Counted from the first letter of the stretch, positions 1-7,113 are shown. The stretch is DNA of 16,526 nucleotides from Clostridia bacterium (GCA_900769075.1 CAAGFE010000092.1:1-16526); one strand, 5' to 3'. Made by a program: numbers and translations. The notes: generated by a model not told the origin, from the sequence alone.

Positions 1-31
1 CTGCCCGATTCTGCTAGAACGGTAGCCAAGA

Positions 32-58
32 GCCGAACGGCAGGTCCTGCCGTTCGGC
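32..58 (-). terminator. Long GC-rich hairpin after the ArsR/DUF2087 gene
   Basis: A near-perfect inverted repeat: GCCGAACGGCAGG at 32-44 and CCTGCCGTTCGGC at 46-58, in effect a 12-bp stem with a 3-nt loop. It lies about 38 nt beyond the stop codon of the regulator gene read on the minus strand. The minus-strand sequence after the stem (CTCTTGGCT) is only weakly T-rich, so this is a terminator or a 3'-end stabilising hairpin rather than a textbook intrinsic terminator. It could also serve a gene to the left of the window. Confidence 0.5.
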
Positions 59-95
59 CCCATCTGATCCTGGTCGTATCACGGAAGACCGGTAT

Positions 96-695
96 TTACA
101 GAAAGAATTTCACAGGGCCCTTTTTGCAGTCCCGGTTATCCCTGGGGTCAAGGCGCCAGTAGGTCTGCATGCTGCGGGCCATGAGGCCTTTGCCGATCAA
201 GTCGCGGCGCAGGGTACAGAAATCATCGTTGAAATCCGCCAGAATGATGTTGACCTCCCGCTCGGTATAGGTGCGCCCGTACTCGAAGGACTTCACCAGC
301 TCCTCCAGTACGATGCGCTCCTTCTTCTTCTGCATGGGAATGCTCTTCAGCTTCCCGTACTTAAAGAAGGTGTCCAGTACCTTTTTGCGGTATGCTTCGT
401 CCCGCTGGCGCTGAAGATCCTCCTCCTCGGATTTCTCACGGATCAGGTCGAGAATCGTGGTCATAAAGACGCTTTTCTCCAGCGCGTACATGGTGTAGTA
501 CTGCGCCTTGTAGGACTTGACCGCCCCTGCCTCCGCCAGCTTTTTCAGGTGGAAGGAAATGGTTGATGGGGTCAGCCCGAGACGCTGCGCCAGATGCTCG
601 ACGTACATGTCCTCCTGGGCCAGGGATTTCAATATTTGCAGCCGGGATTTATCGGCCAGGCACTTGAACAGCGCCAGCACCTGCTGCTCAGTCAT
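96..695 (-). CDS. ArsR-family transcriptional regulator with C-terminal DUF2087 domain
   Basis: A 199-residue predicted DNA-binding regulator. Residues 1-75 form a winged helix-turn-helix of ArsR type: LFKCLADKSRLQILKSL at the start, then a recognition-helix region LGLTPSTISFHLKKLAEAGAV. A charged linker (about 85-115, EKSEEEDLQRQRDEAYRKK) leads to a C-terminal DUF2087 segment (about 117-190) with KKKERIVLEELVKSFEYGRTYTE and FCTLRRDLIGKGLMAR, the conserved features of that domain. Metal-binding cysteine clusters typical of metal-sensing ArsR proteins are not evident, so the signal sensed is unknown. The start at 695 overlaps the end of the upstream broken small gene by 8 nt, which suggests translational coupling and one transcript. 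Autoregulation at the AT-rich upstream region is plausible but not shown. Confidence 0.88.
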   Translation of the reverse strand: MTEQQVLALFKCLADKSRLQILKSLAQEDMYVEHLAQRLGLTPSTISFHLKKLAEAGAVKSYKAQYYTMYALEKSVFMTTILDLIREKSEEEDLQRQRDEAYRKKVLDTFFKYGKLKSIPMQKKKERIVLEELVKSFEYGRTYTEREVNIILADFNDDFCTLRRDLIGKGLMARSMQTYWRLDPRDNRDCKKGPVKFFL

Positions 696-1012
696 GCGGC
701 ATCGCCTCCAGTTCCTTCGCGCGTTCCAATATTTCTCTTGCGCGGCTCAGCTTGATCTCCTCGATGAAAACCTTGCTGTCATCGTTGTGCTCCGCAGCGC
801 GGCGCCGGTTCTCTGCCCACACGCCGGCGATGCTGCTGAACTTTGTCACAGCCGTGTCCAGGTCGAATTTCAGGGCCTGGTAGGTGGAGAGGAAGATGGC
901 GTATACATGCTGATGGCGGCTTCATCCTCGCGGCATTCCTGGCGGAGCTGCACCTGCATCTGGCGGGTTTGGTTGATCCGATCGTTGAGATACTGCATCA
1001 TTTATCCTGCAT
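688..1012 (-). pseudogene. Small charged protein gene broken by frameshift(s), upstream of the regulator
   Basis: On the minus strand an ATG at 1001 opens a frame for 32 residues (MMQYLNDRINQTRQMQVQLR..., ending EDEAAISM) and then runs into an early stop. Near 905-910 a different frame continues as VYAIFLSTYQALKFDLDTAV and ends EILERAKELEAMPHD with TGA at 688. That second frame has a stop just upstream of the junction and no start codon, so one missing base around 907 explains the break; the repaired product would be about 104 residues, helical and charged. A second oddity lies at the start. The strong AAGGAGG (1023-1029) is 10 nt from an ATG at 1012 that reads only four codons before a TGA overlapping the 1001 ATG. 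One extra A in the AAA run at 1001-1003 would join the two frames. The family is not recognised with confidence. This is either a decayed gene or two single-base assembly errors. Confidence 0.6.
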
Positions 1013-1107
1013 AGATCAAATTCCTCCTTTGCAAAATGATTTATCATAATAAACTCATACTTTCAATATCTGATTTGATAAATATCGAATAAAATACCAT
1101 CAAACAA
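1013..1107 (-). promoter_or_regulatory. AT-rich upstream region with small inverted repeats and RBS
   Basis: This stretch is far more AT-rich than the rest of the window and precedes the broken small gene and the ArsR regulator. It holds AAGGAGG (1023-1029). It also has two short inverted repeats, TTTAT-CATA-ATAAA (1040-1053) and GATA-AA-TATC (1077-1086). On the minus strand there are -10-like hexamers TATTAT (1046-1051) and TATGAT (1043-1048), but no well-spaced -35 box. The repeats are candidate binding sites for the ArsR-type protein encoded downstream; this is inference from position only. Confidence 0.35.
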
Positions 1108-1130
1108 GCCTGCACCCATCGGATGCAGGC
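1097..1130 (-). terminator. Terminator-like hairpin after the histidine phosphatase gene
   Basis: Read on the minus strand just after the phosphatase stop codon: GCCTGCATCC, loop GAT, GGGTGCAGGC (forward 1108-1130). This is a 10-bp stem with one G-U pair, followed by TTGTTTGATGG. The stem and moderately T-rich tail fit a rho-independent terminator that closes the phosphatase/solute-binding-protein transcript before the regulator's promoter region. Confidence 0.68.
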
Positions 1131-1135
1131 CGCAG

Positions 1136-1702
1136 TCAATCCATGAGCTTGAATTGTTCCATGCCGAGAAACGTGTCGCCCTCAAAATCCAGCCGGACAA
1201 TCCAGGGCATCAGACGGCGGATACTCTCGAACCCCTCATAGCCGAAAGACGCATCGAAGTAGTTCAGCACCGTTGCGATGGACGTGCCGTGTCCGCCGAT
1301 GGCCACCCGCTGTCCCTTGTATTCCCGCAGCACCCGGTTGAGCCCGGCAATGTTGCGCTCCTGTACCTCGCGCAGGCATTCACCGCCGGGAAGGCGAAAG
1401 TCAAAATCCGCCCACTGGCTGCGGCAGAAGGTATCAAAATCGTCAATCCATTCGCTGGCGACCCCGCGTTCCCGGAAGTCCGCCATGTGGATGATGGGCA
1501 TGCGCACCGTGTCCGCAAAGTGGCGAACGGTTTCCAGCGCACGGGCGTAGGGACTGGACAGCACCGCGTCGATCCCCTTGTCCATGAGGAATTTCGTGAC
1601 CAGCTTGCGATCCTCCAGGCCCTTGGGGGAGAGCTCGCGCTCTGCATCGTCATGGTTGCTGTACAGCGGCTGCGCATGGCGGACAAAGTATAGCTGCGTC
1701 AC
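1136..1702 (-). CDS. Histidine phosphatase family protein (phosphoglycerate mutase-like)
   Basis: A 188-residue soluble protein of the histidine phosphatase superfamily, which hydrolyses phosphoesters through a phosphohistidine intermediate. The catalytic RHA motif is at residues 8-10 (FVRHAQP), with His9 as nucleophile. SSPYARALET (49-58) supplies the phosphate-pocket arginine (Arg54), FRERG contains the likely acid Glu78, and IGGHGTSI contains the second histidine, His138. Length is normal for small members. The start codon is GTG, supported by GAGGTGA about 7 nt upstream. The gene follows the solute-binding protein gene with a 51-nt gap on the same strand, so the two may be cotranscribed. 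The substrate cannot be told from sequence: phosphoglycerate mutase, cobalamin-pathway phosphatase and general phosphatase members share these motifs, and nothing nearby points to cobalamin synthesis. Confidence 0.87.
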   Translation of the reverse strand: MTQLYFVRHAQPLYSNHDDAERELSPKGLEDRKLVTKFLMDKGIDAVLSSPYARALETVRHFADTVRMPIIHMADFRERGVASEWIDDFDTFCRSQWADFDFRLPGGECLREVQERNIAGLNRVLREYKGQRVAIGGHGTSIATVLNYFDASFGYEGFESIRRLMPWIVRLDFEGDTFLGMEQFKLMD

Positions 1703-1753
1703 GGAAAATCACCTCATTTCTCCTCATCCGGTCGATGCTTGGGCAGGCGGTCC

Positions 1754-3334
1754 TTATTCTCTGAAATACTCGATGCCCCGCAGCAGCTCCAGCTCGCGCA
1801 CATCACGGACGGTGGTGTACATTTTCCTTGTCAGCACCGTGCTGGAACGGTAGAACATGCAGATGAACGGGCAGTCCTTGGCGAATTGCTCCTGAATCTT
1901 GTACAGCGTGTACTGGTAGTTGGATTGATCCAGCTGTGTGCGCAGTTCGGAGCACAGGTCGGTCATCGCAGTGGAACGATAGCGGCAGTAGTTGCCCGTG
2001 TTGCCCGAGATGAGCATGAAGCCCGCATCAGGGCAGCTGTCCATGGCGTAGCTGGCCAGGGCCAGCTCGAAGGCGCCGGCGGAGAGCTTCTGGGCAGCCT
2101 GGGCATAGGAAACCGTGATAATGTTGATGGAGAACCCATAGGCCTCCAGGGTGTCCTTGATGTAGTTGGCGGTTTCGATGCGCACATCGTTGTCCGGCTC
2201 TTCGTAGACGTACAGATCCAATTCCAGCATGACGGAATTGCCCTTGTCGTTGGGCTTGTCCAGAATGCCGTCGTCGTTGGTATCGCTCCAGCCGTCCTCA
2301 TCCAGCAGGGCCATCGCCTTGGCGGCGTCCTGCTTGAAGTAGGCGCCCAGGTCGTCGTTGTACATCCAGGTGCCGGCGACGAAGGGTGTGTTGGTGCGCT
2401 CCACCATGCCGTTGTAGATCTGCTGGGCGATGTAGTCCACATTGATCAGATAGCGGATGGCTTCCCGAACGTTCTTGGAATTGAGGGGGAAGGCGCTGTG
2501 ATTCATCAGCAGGCATTCCAGCTGATTGGTGCGGGCATCCAGCGCCAGGGAGGACGTGCCGGATTTATACTGGGCCGAGGCGATCTGCCGGGAAAAGGCG
2601 GTATCCACCCGGGCGTACTCGTAGGCCTCGATGACCGCCGAGGGAGACTGATGCATCACGAACAGAATGGTCTTCACCTGGGGCTGCGTCTGCCACCAGT
2701 AGGGGTTGACCACCAGCTCCAGGGTGTTGCCCGGGACGAAGGAGGACACCGTGTAAGGGCCCGTGCCGGGCGGATTGTCGCTGTCCAGCGCCCAGGCGGG
2801 CAGGACGGGGAAGGTCATCGCGTACAGGAGCCCGTAGTAGGAACGATCCGCCTTGACCACCACGGTTCTGTCATCCCGGGCGGAAATGGAGGAAACGAAG
2901 TACTTCAGGTTCATGTAGTAGCCCTTGTCATCGCTCTCCGTGTTCCGGGCCTTTTCGAGGATCCAGTTGGCGGTGGCGACCACATCGTCGGCGGTGACGG
3001 GCGAGCCGTCGGAGAAATACAGATCGTTCCGCAGCTTGAAGGTCCAGGTCTTGCCGTTCTGGGAGTAGCTTTCAGCCAGGGCATAATCCGGCAGATAGTC
3101 GTCGTTGATGACCATCAGACCGTCGTACATCAGATTGTAGATGCTCATGAAGTCCCGCTCCAGGGGTTCCAGCGGGCGGATGGCCATGGTCTTGGTGGAC
3201 TGGATCCCCACGATCAGGTCATCCTCGACGTTGACGGCCTCAGCGGTCAGCGGAAGCAGGATTGCTGCCAGCAGACACAGCGCCCTCATTGCCAAAGGCT
3301 TCATCCGGGTAAAGCAGCGATTGATAAATGCCAT
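1754..3334 (-). CDS. Extracellular solute-binding protein, family 5 (peptide/nickel type), orphan
   Basis: A 526-residue secreted substrate-binding protein of the oligopeptide (SBP_bac_5) family. Residues 1-33 look like a signal peptide (basic start, hydrophobic ALCLLAAILLPL, then AEA before V34). No lipobox cysteine follows, unlike most Gram-positive binding proteins. The family signature LRNDLYFSDGSPVTADDVVA is present in the N-terminal third, and the rest matches the usual length. No permease or ATPase genes for a peptide transporter flank it, so it is an orphan that either uses distant permeases or has another role. The chosen ATG at 3334 has AAGGGTGA 9 nt upstream and lies inside the last 31 codons of the transglycosylase gene, giving a 95-nt overlap. 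Internal ATGs at residues 11 and 16 would still overlap and lack a clear RBS. Confidence 0.88.
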   Translation of the reverse strand: MAFINRCFTRMKPLAMRALCLLAAILLPLTAEAVNVEDDLIVGIQSTKTMAIRPLEPLERDFMSIYNLMYDGLMVINDDYLPDYALAESYSQNGKTWTFKLRNDLYFSDGSPVTADDVVATANWILEKARNTESDDKGYYMNLKYFVSSISARDDRTVVVKADRSYYGLLYAMTFPVLPAWALDSDNPPGTGPYTVSSFVPGNTLELVVNPYWWQTQPQVKTILFVMHQSPSAVIEAYEYARVDTAFSRQIASAQYKSGTSSLALDARTNQLECLLMNHSAFPLNSKNVREAIRYLINVDYIAQQIYNGMVERTNTPFVAGTWMYNDDLGAYFKQDAAKAMALLDEDGWSDTNDDGILDKPNDKGNSVMLELDLYVYEEPDNDVRIETANYIKDTLEAYGFSINIITVSYAQAAQKLSAGAFELALASYAMDSCPDAGFMLISGNTGNYCRYRSTAMTDLCSELRTQLDQSNYQYTLYKIQEQFAKDCPFICMFYRSSTVLTRKMYTTVRDVRELELLRGIEYFRE

Positions 3335-4580
3335 AGGTCTGGGTCACCCTTCCTATATATTGCTTGGTCGGGCCGTCGGTCAGCCTGTCCAGGTCGAGGC
3401 TGACGCCGTCGGCGGATTTTGTCCGGTCGCTGAGCCACTGGGTCACGGTGCTCTGTCCGGCGTGATAAGCTGCGCTGACGAGCTCCGCATCGCCATGGAA
3501 CAGCCGTGACAGATACCCCAGGTACCAGCAGCCGTAGCGGATGTTGGTTTCCGCGTCATACATCCGGTCGAAGGTGTAAGTACGGTCATCCAGCTTCCCT
3601 GCGATCCATTCAGCTGTGTCGGGCATCAGCTGCATCAGGCCGCGGGCGCCCACGCTGGATTCCGCATTGGTGCGGAAGGAGCTTTCGTTGCGGATGATCG
3701 CCGTGACGAAGGCGGGCTGGAGATTGTATTCCGCCGCGTATTTCTCGATCGCGTCCTGCCAGGTGACGGTCAGCGACCCGTCCGCCTGCTCGGTCACATG
3801 ATAATTGTTCAGCACCGCCTGATAGGCAGCGGCGCGCCTGGCTTCCTCGGTGGTGAGATAGGCCTGCATCAGCCAGTAAGCCGCCACCAGTGCCAGCAGC
3901 ACGAAGAAGCTGAGGGTCGTTGCGCCGGACAGCCATCCGGGCACCTTCTTTCGGGCGGCAGGCTTGCCGTCGCGCCGGGCTTCTTCCTTGGCTTGCTGCT
4001 GCGCTTCACGCCGGGCGTCCTTTTCGGCGCGGGCGGTCTCCCGGGACAAGCTCTGGCTGGCCCGGGCATGGGGCGCCTCCCTGCGGGACAGCGTACCCTG
4101 CTGCGTGCCGGAAGCAGCCCACCCTCTCTGATTCGTGGCCTGGGGTCGGGGCGCGACGGCTGAAGGTGCAGGCGTCTGCATCGGCTGACTTGCCTGGGGG
4201 CCCCGCTGCTGCATGGGCGGATAGCTTGCGGCCGTCGGACGGATGGCCGCGCCGGTCTGCGGCTGCTGATAGGGCTGCTCGGCTGAGCGCGGCTGCCGGG
4301 GATAGAACGGCTGCTGATACCCTGCCTGCACCGGCTGCTGGGCGGGCTGCTGATAGACAGGCTGAACGGCCTGGCCCTGGGGCTGATGATAGTTTGCCTG
4401 CACCGGCTGCTGGGCGGGCATCTGGTACACCTGCTGCACCCCTTGCCGGACGCTCGGCGGATAAGCCTGCTGCACAGGCGGCTGATAATCCGTCTGCACC
4501 GGCTGCTGGGCCGGAGCCGCCTCGGCCTGTCTGTCTGCGCGCCGGTTGCGCTGGCGCGGAACAATGGGATTCGATTCCAT
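3240..4580 (-). CDS. Membrane-anchored lytic transglycosylase (SLT domain) with Q/P-rich N-terminus
   Basis: A 446-residue predicted peptidoglycan lytic transglycosylase. Residues 20-160 are low-complexity, rich in Gln, Pro and Tyr, with repeated QQPVQ/YQQP units. Residues 165-215 are strongly charged. A single membrane segment (about 217-241, LSFFVLLALVAAYWLM) would leave the Q/P region in the cytoplasm and the enzyme outside. The SLT domain (about 275-420) has IIRNESSF with catalytic Glu299, GLMQLMP (314-320) and AAYHAGQ (371-376, where AYNAG is common). It would cleave the MurNAc-GlcNAc bond with 1,6-anhydro ring formation. The start has AAGGAGG 4 nt upstream, 12 nt after the coaE stop, so the two genes are tightly linked. 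The 3' end overlaps the solute-binding-protein gene. Confidence 0.9.
   Translation of the reverse strand: MESNPIVPRQRNRRADRQAEAAPAQQPVQTDYQPPVQQAYPPSVRQGVQQVYQMPAQQPVQANYHQPQGQAVQPVYQQPAQQPVQAGYQQPFYPRQPRSAEQPYQQPQTGAAIRPTAASYPPMQQRGPQASQPMQTPAPSAVAPRPQATNQRGWAASGTQQGTLSRREAPHARASQSLSRETARAEKDARREAQQQAKEEARRDGKPAARKKVPGWLSGATTLSFFVLLALVAAYWLMQAYLTTEEARRAAAYQAVLNNYHVTEQADGSLTVTWQDAIEKYAAEYNLQPAFVTAIIRNESSFRTNAESSVGARGLMQLMPDTAEWIAGKLDDRTYTFDRMYDAETNIRYGCWYLGYLSRLFHGDAELVSAAYHAGQSTVTQWLSDRTKSADGVSLDLDRLTDGPTKQYIGRVTQTYGIYQSLLYPDEAFGNEGAVSAGSNPASADR
4323..4511. repeat. Short direct repeats coding the Q/P-rich region
   Basis: A 24-nt unit beginning TGCCTGCACCGGCTGCTG occurs identically at 4323-4346 and 4395-4418. 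Its 18-nt core CTGCACCGGCTGCTGGGC recurs at 4494-4511. They lie in the transglycosylase gene and encode (minus strand) the recurring AQQPVQA/T segments. Such repeats could change copy number by slippage or recombination. Confidence 0.75.
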
Positions 4581-4592
4581 GGAACCTCCTTG

Positions 4593-5198
4593 TCAGCCGG
4601 CGGAAGAGCCGACCTCCTTGGCATAAAGGGACATCACGCATTCCTTAGTGTAATCCATCGGGCCGCTTGTGTCAATGACCACATCCGCGCGGGCGGCCTT
4701 TTCCTCCGGCGGGAGCTGACTGCGCAGACGGCTCTCCGCTTCCTCCCGGGTGAAGCCGTCGCGGATCATCAGCCGTTCCAGCTGGATGGGACGCGGCGTG
4801 TAGGCGCACCAGACCCGGTCGCACAGCCGATCGAGGTTTTTTTCATACAGCAGGGGCATGTCCAGCACGCAGACCGCCGCTCCGCCTTGCCGCGCATCCT
4901 CAATGCCCTGCAGGATCAGCGTCAGCAGCAGCGGCTGCATGATGCCGTCCAGCCGGTCACGGGCCCGGGCATCCGCGAATATCCTCGCGCCCAGCGCCCG
5001 GCGGTTCAGCGTCCCGTCCGGACGGAACACCCCGCCCCCGAACACCTGGCGGATTTCTGGGAGCGCCGCGCCGCCCTCCGCGGTCAATTCGCGGGAAAGC
5101 ACGTCGCCGTCCACGATGACGGCACCCAGCTCCTTCAAGGTCAGGCTGATGGTGGATTTGCCGCAGGCAATCCCTCCGGTGAGGCCCAAAACAAGCAT
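4593..5198 (-). CDS. coaE: Dephospho-CoA kinase
   Basis: A 201-residue cytoplasmic enzyme for the last step of coenzyme A synthesis, ATP-dependent phosphorylation of the 3'-hydroxyl of dephospho-CoA. It has the Walker A loop GLTGGIACGKST (residues 5-16) and VDGDVLSREL (about 29-38), corresponding to the conserved DAD/R substrate-binding region. LDMPLLYEKNLD follows in the middle, and near the C-terminus is LRSQLPPEEKAARADVVIDTSG, the lid and AD-x-VIxN-type motif of the family. Length is standard. The ATG at 5198 has AGGAGGG 5 nt upstream. The stop is 12 nt from the transglycosylase start, so the two are almost certainly one transcript. The first Asp of the DxD motif is in a DGD rather than DAD context, a minor change. 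Confidence 0.95.
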   Translation of the reverse strand: MLVLGLTGGIACGKSTISLTLKELGAVIVDGDVLSRELTAEGGAALPEIRQVFGGGVFRPDGTLNRRALGARIFADARARDRLDGIMQPLLLTLILQGIEDARQGGAAVCVLDMPLLYEKNLDRLCDRVWCAYTPRPIQLERLMIRDGFTREEAESRLRSQLPPEEKAARADVVIDTSGPMDYTKECVMSLYAKEVGSSAG

Positions 5199-5229
5199 GC
5201 TGTCCCTCCTGGCAGATACAACGAATCAG

Positions 5230-5283
5230 GCAGGGAAAACCCTGCAATCACGCAAAGAGCCCGCAAGGAATGCTCCCGCGGGC
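5230..5283 (-). terminator. Two hairpins between the small membrane-protein gene and coaE
   Basis: On the minus strand, 5 nt after the stop of the small membrane protein gene, GCCCGC and GCGGGC (forward 5259-5283) form a 6-bp stem. It can be extended by GGA/TCC and is followed by TCTTTG, a plausible intrinsic terminator. A second hairpin, GCAGGG-TTTT-CCCTGC (forward 5230-5245), follows and lies 31 nt before the coaE start. Together they may end the xpaC-telA transcript. No clear coaE promoter is visible in the remaining spacer, so partial read-through is possible. Confidence 0.55.
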
Positions 5284-5288
5284 GAAAA

Positions 5289-5810
5289 TTACTTTTTCTT
5301 CCACATATTGAACAGCCCGAACCCCGCCAGCAGCTTGCCGAAGGTGAAGCCTCTGCAGCGGCCTTTCCTGCCGAAGATGGTGTACAGACACACAATCGTC
5401 CAGAACACCTTGCTCATGGACAGCTTGGTATCGATGTTGTCCTCCAGCAGCTCGCTGACCTGGTCGCCCAGCTGGGCCAGCAGATCGGGGGACTGACCCA
5501 CGGTGGACTGCCGGAGCAGCTGGGCATGGAGTGCGGCGACGCTCTCCGTGACGGGCTGTACCCCGAAGGAGGCAGCCAGCTTGCCCATCGTCTTGTATTT
5601 GAGGCGCGCGTCGAAATCCGCAGCATCCGTTTCGCATTCCTCGATGGAACGGGTGAGGTCGCTGCCGGCCTTGGTGTGGCGCTCCATGCAGGACAGCAGC
5701 AGCTCCTCGCGCTCCTCCTTGTAGCCCTTGACGCCGCCGATGCACACCGCGCCGACGATCAGCGCCAGGACAAGCGCCACGGTCAATATGGTCGAAAAAC
5801 GGTTCTTCAT
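5289..5810 (-). CDS. Small single-pass (possibly two-segment) membrane protein, function unknown
   Basis: A 173-residue protein that I do not recognise. It starts MKNRFSTILTVALVLALIVGA, a short basic stretch and one membrane helix (about 7-27) that could be a signal anchor. A helical, charged middle follows (KGYKEEREELLLSCMERHTK, ECETDAADFDARLKYKTMGK) with some resemblance to LemA-type coiled-coil proteins, but too weak to assign. The C-terminus has a second hydrophobic patch (SKVFWTIVCLYTIFG) and ends in a basic tail with Lys-Lys-Lys. The frame is open further upstream, but the ATG at 5810 has GGAGG 10 nt before it and immediately precedes the hydrophobic helix, so it is preferred. It is the third gene of the xpaC-telA operon, 79 nt after telA. 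Confidence 0.72.
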   Translation of the reverse strand: MKNRFSTILTVALVLALIVGAVCIGGVKGYKEEREELLLSCMERHTKAGSDLTRSIEECETDAADFDARLKYKTMGKLAASFGVQPVTESVAALHAQLLRQSTVGQSPDLLAQLGDQVSELLEDNIDTKLSMSKVFWTIVCLYTIFGRKGRCRGFTFGKLLAGFGLFNMWKKK

Positions 5811-5846
5811 GCGTGCCGATCCTCCGTTGGGAGATAGATAGGACGA

Positions 5847-5873
5847 GGGCGCGCCCCCGTGGGAAACGCGCCC
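5847..5873 (-). other. Intercistronic GC-rich hairpin between the telA-like gene and the small membrane-protein gene
   Basis: GGGCGCG (5847-5853) and CGCGCCC (5867-5873) form a 7-bp all-GC stem in the 79-nt spacer, with no T-run after it. It may lower expression of the distal gene or protect the upstream mRNA end; position is the only evidence. Confidence 0.4.
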
Positions 5874-5889
5874 CAAACGAGGACATTGG

Positions 5890-7068
5890 TCAGCCCAGGT
5901 TGGTTTCCAGCAGCTTCTTCTTCAGCTCGTTTTCCATATTCTGCAGGGTATGCTCGGCCTCGCGCCGGGCCTTGCGGCCGTTCTCCTGAATGTTCAGCAC
6001 CTCGTTGATGGTGTCGATCAGGTCCTGATTGGTCTTGACCAGGGTGTCAATGTCGATGATGCCGCGCTCGGTCTCCTTGGCGGTCTCGATGGTGCCCATC
6101 TTGAGGGTTTCGGAGTTCTTCTTCAGCAGCTCATTGGTCATGTCGGTCACGGCCCGCTGTGCCTTGAGCGCCTGCTGGCTGTTGTGCAATCCCAGGGCCA
6201 GCACCATCTGGTTCTTCCACAGGGGCAGCGTGTTGGCGATGGTGGACTGGATGCGTTCCACCAGCAGGCTGTCGTTATTCTGGAGCAGGCGGATCTGGGG
6301 CGCGGTCTGCAGGGCGACGTGACGGGTCAGCATCAGGTCGTTGAGCTTCTTTTCAAAGCGGTCGCACTGGGCGGCCAGGTCGTTGGCGGCCTGAGCATCC
6401 ATGGCGTCACCGGATTCGGCGGCCTTCCTGTACAGCTCGGCCAGCTCACCCTTGCGCACACGATCCAGCTTTTCCTGCCCCGCGATGATGTACAGCGTCA
6501 GCTGGCGGAAATAGGCGGCGTTTTTGTCATACATGCGGTCAAACATGGCCACATCCTTGAGCAGCTGCACCTGATGTCCCTCCAGGCTGGTCTGGATGGA
6601 ATCCACGTTGACGGACACCTTGTTGTAGCTGGCCTTCATCCGCTCGATGCGGGAGGAGGCGCTGGAGAAGAGCTTCTTCAGGCCCTTGGGTTCCTCGGTT
6701 TCCTTCTCAAAATCCTTCAGCTCAACCACCAGGTTTTCCAGCATCTGGCCGACTTCGCCGGTGTCCTGGGTGCGGACGGCCTCCAGCGCGCTTTCGGCAA
6801 ATTCGCCCAGCTGCTTCTGCGCATCCGCGCCGAACATCAGCACATGGTCGGGGTTGGTCACATCCACCTTGGCGATAAATTCTTCGATGGCGGCCCTCTC
6901 CGCATCGGTCAGCTGGCTCTGATCCAGTCGGACAGGCTCCTGCTCCTTGGCAGCAGGCTGAGGGGCCGGCTTGGCAGCGGGCTCCTGTACGCTCTGCACG
7001 GGTTCGGCGGCGGTGGGTTCGGGCAGATCCAGGGACAGGGAAAGCTGGGGAGCGTTCTGCTCGGTCAT
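5890..7068 (-). CDS. TelA-like toxic anion resistance family protein
   Basis: A 392-residue cytoplasmic, mostly helical protein of the TelA/KlaA family, named for plasmid tellurite resistance but widespread in Firmicutes with an unsettled role in envelope or general stress. Residues 1-55 are Pro/Gln/Ala-rich. The family core follows, with FIAKVDVTNPDHVLMFGADA, then EEPKGLKKLFSSASSRIERM, LKDVAMFDRMYDKNAAYFRQ and LPLWKNQMVLALGLHNSQQA, all characteristic of TelA. Start choice: an in-frame ATG 27 nt upstream exists, but AAAGGAGG sits 8 nt before the ATG at 7068 (MTEQNAPQ), so the shorter form is preferred. It is 45 nt downstream of the xpaC-like gene, the usual partner. Whether it gives tellurite resistance here cannot be judged. 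Confidence 0.9.
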   Translation of the reverse strand: MTEQNAPQLSLSLDLPEPTAAEPVQSVQEPAAKPAPQPAAKEQEPVRLDQSQLTDAERAAIEEFIAKVDVTNPDHVLMFGADAQKQLGEFAESALEAVRTQDTGEVGQMLENLVVELKDFEKETEEPKGLKKLFSSASSRIERMKASYNKVSVNVDSIQTSLEGHQVQLLKDVAMFDRMYDKNAAYFRQLTLYIIAGQEKLDRVRKGELAELYRKAAESGDAMDAQAANDLAAQCDRFEKKLNDLMLTRHVALQTAPQIRLLQNNDSLLVERIQSTIANTLPLWKNQMVLALGLHNSQQALKAQRAVTDMTNELLKKNSETLKMGTIETAKETERGIIDIDTLVKTNQDLIDTINEVLNIQENGRKARREAEHTLQNMENELKKKLLETNLG

Positions 7069-7113
7069 GGGGGAATCCTCCTTTGAATTGTTCATATCGT
7101 TGTTGCTGACGGG

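Noticed and set aside
905..910. Programmed ribosomal frameshift in the small gene upstream of the regulator
   Set aside because: No slippery X-XXY-YYZ heptamer or stimulatory hairpin is apparent at the junction, and the start of the gene shows a second similar defect; mutation or assembly error is simpler.
1739..3403. Long plus-strand open frame (554 codons) across the solute-binding protein region
   Set aside because: It is antisense to a gene with a clear family signature and signal peptide, has no RBS, and its product is Gly/Val/His/Gln-rich with no domain pattern: an artefact of GC-rich codon use.
4323..4511. Possible CRISPR-like array from the repeated 24-nt unit
   Set aside because: The units are in frame in a coding region, encode Q/P-rich peptide repeats, have related rather than unique spacers, and no cas genes are near.
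4386..5837. Plus-strand open frame (483 codons) opposite coaE and the small membrane protein
   Set aside because: coaE motifs on the minus strand are unambiguous; the antisense product has no family features.
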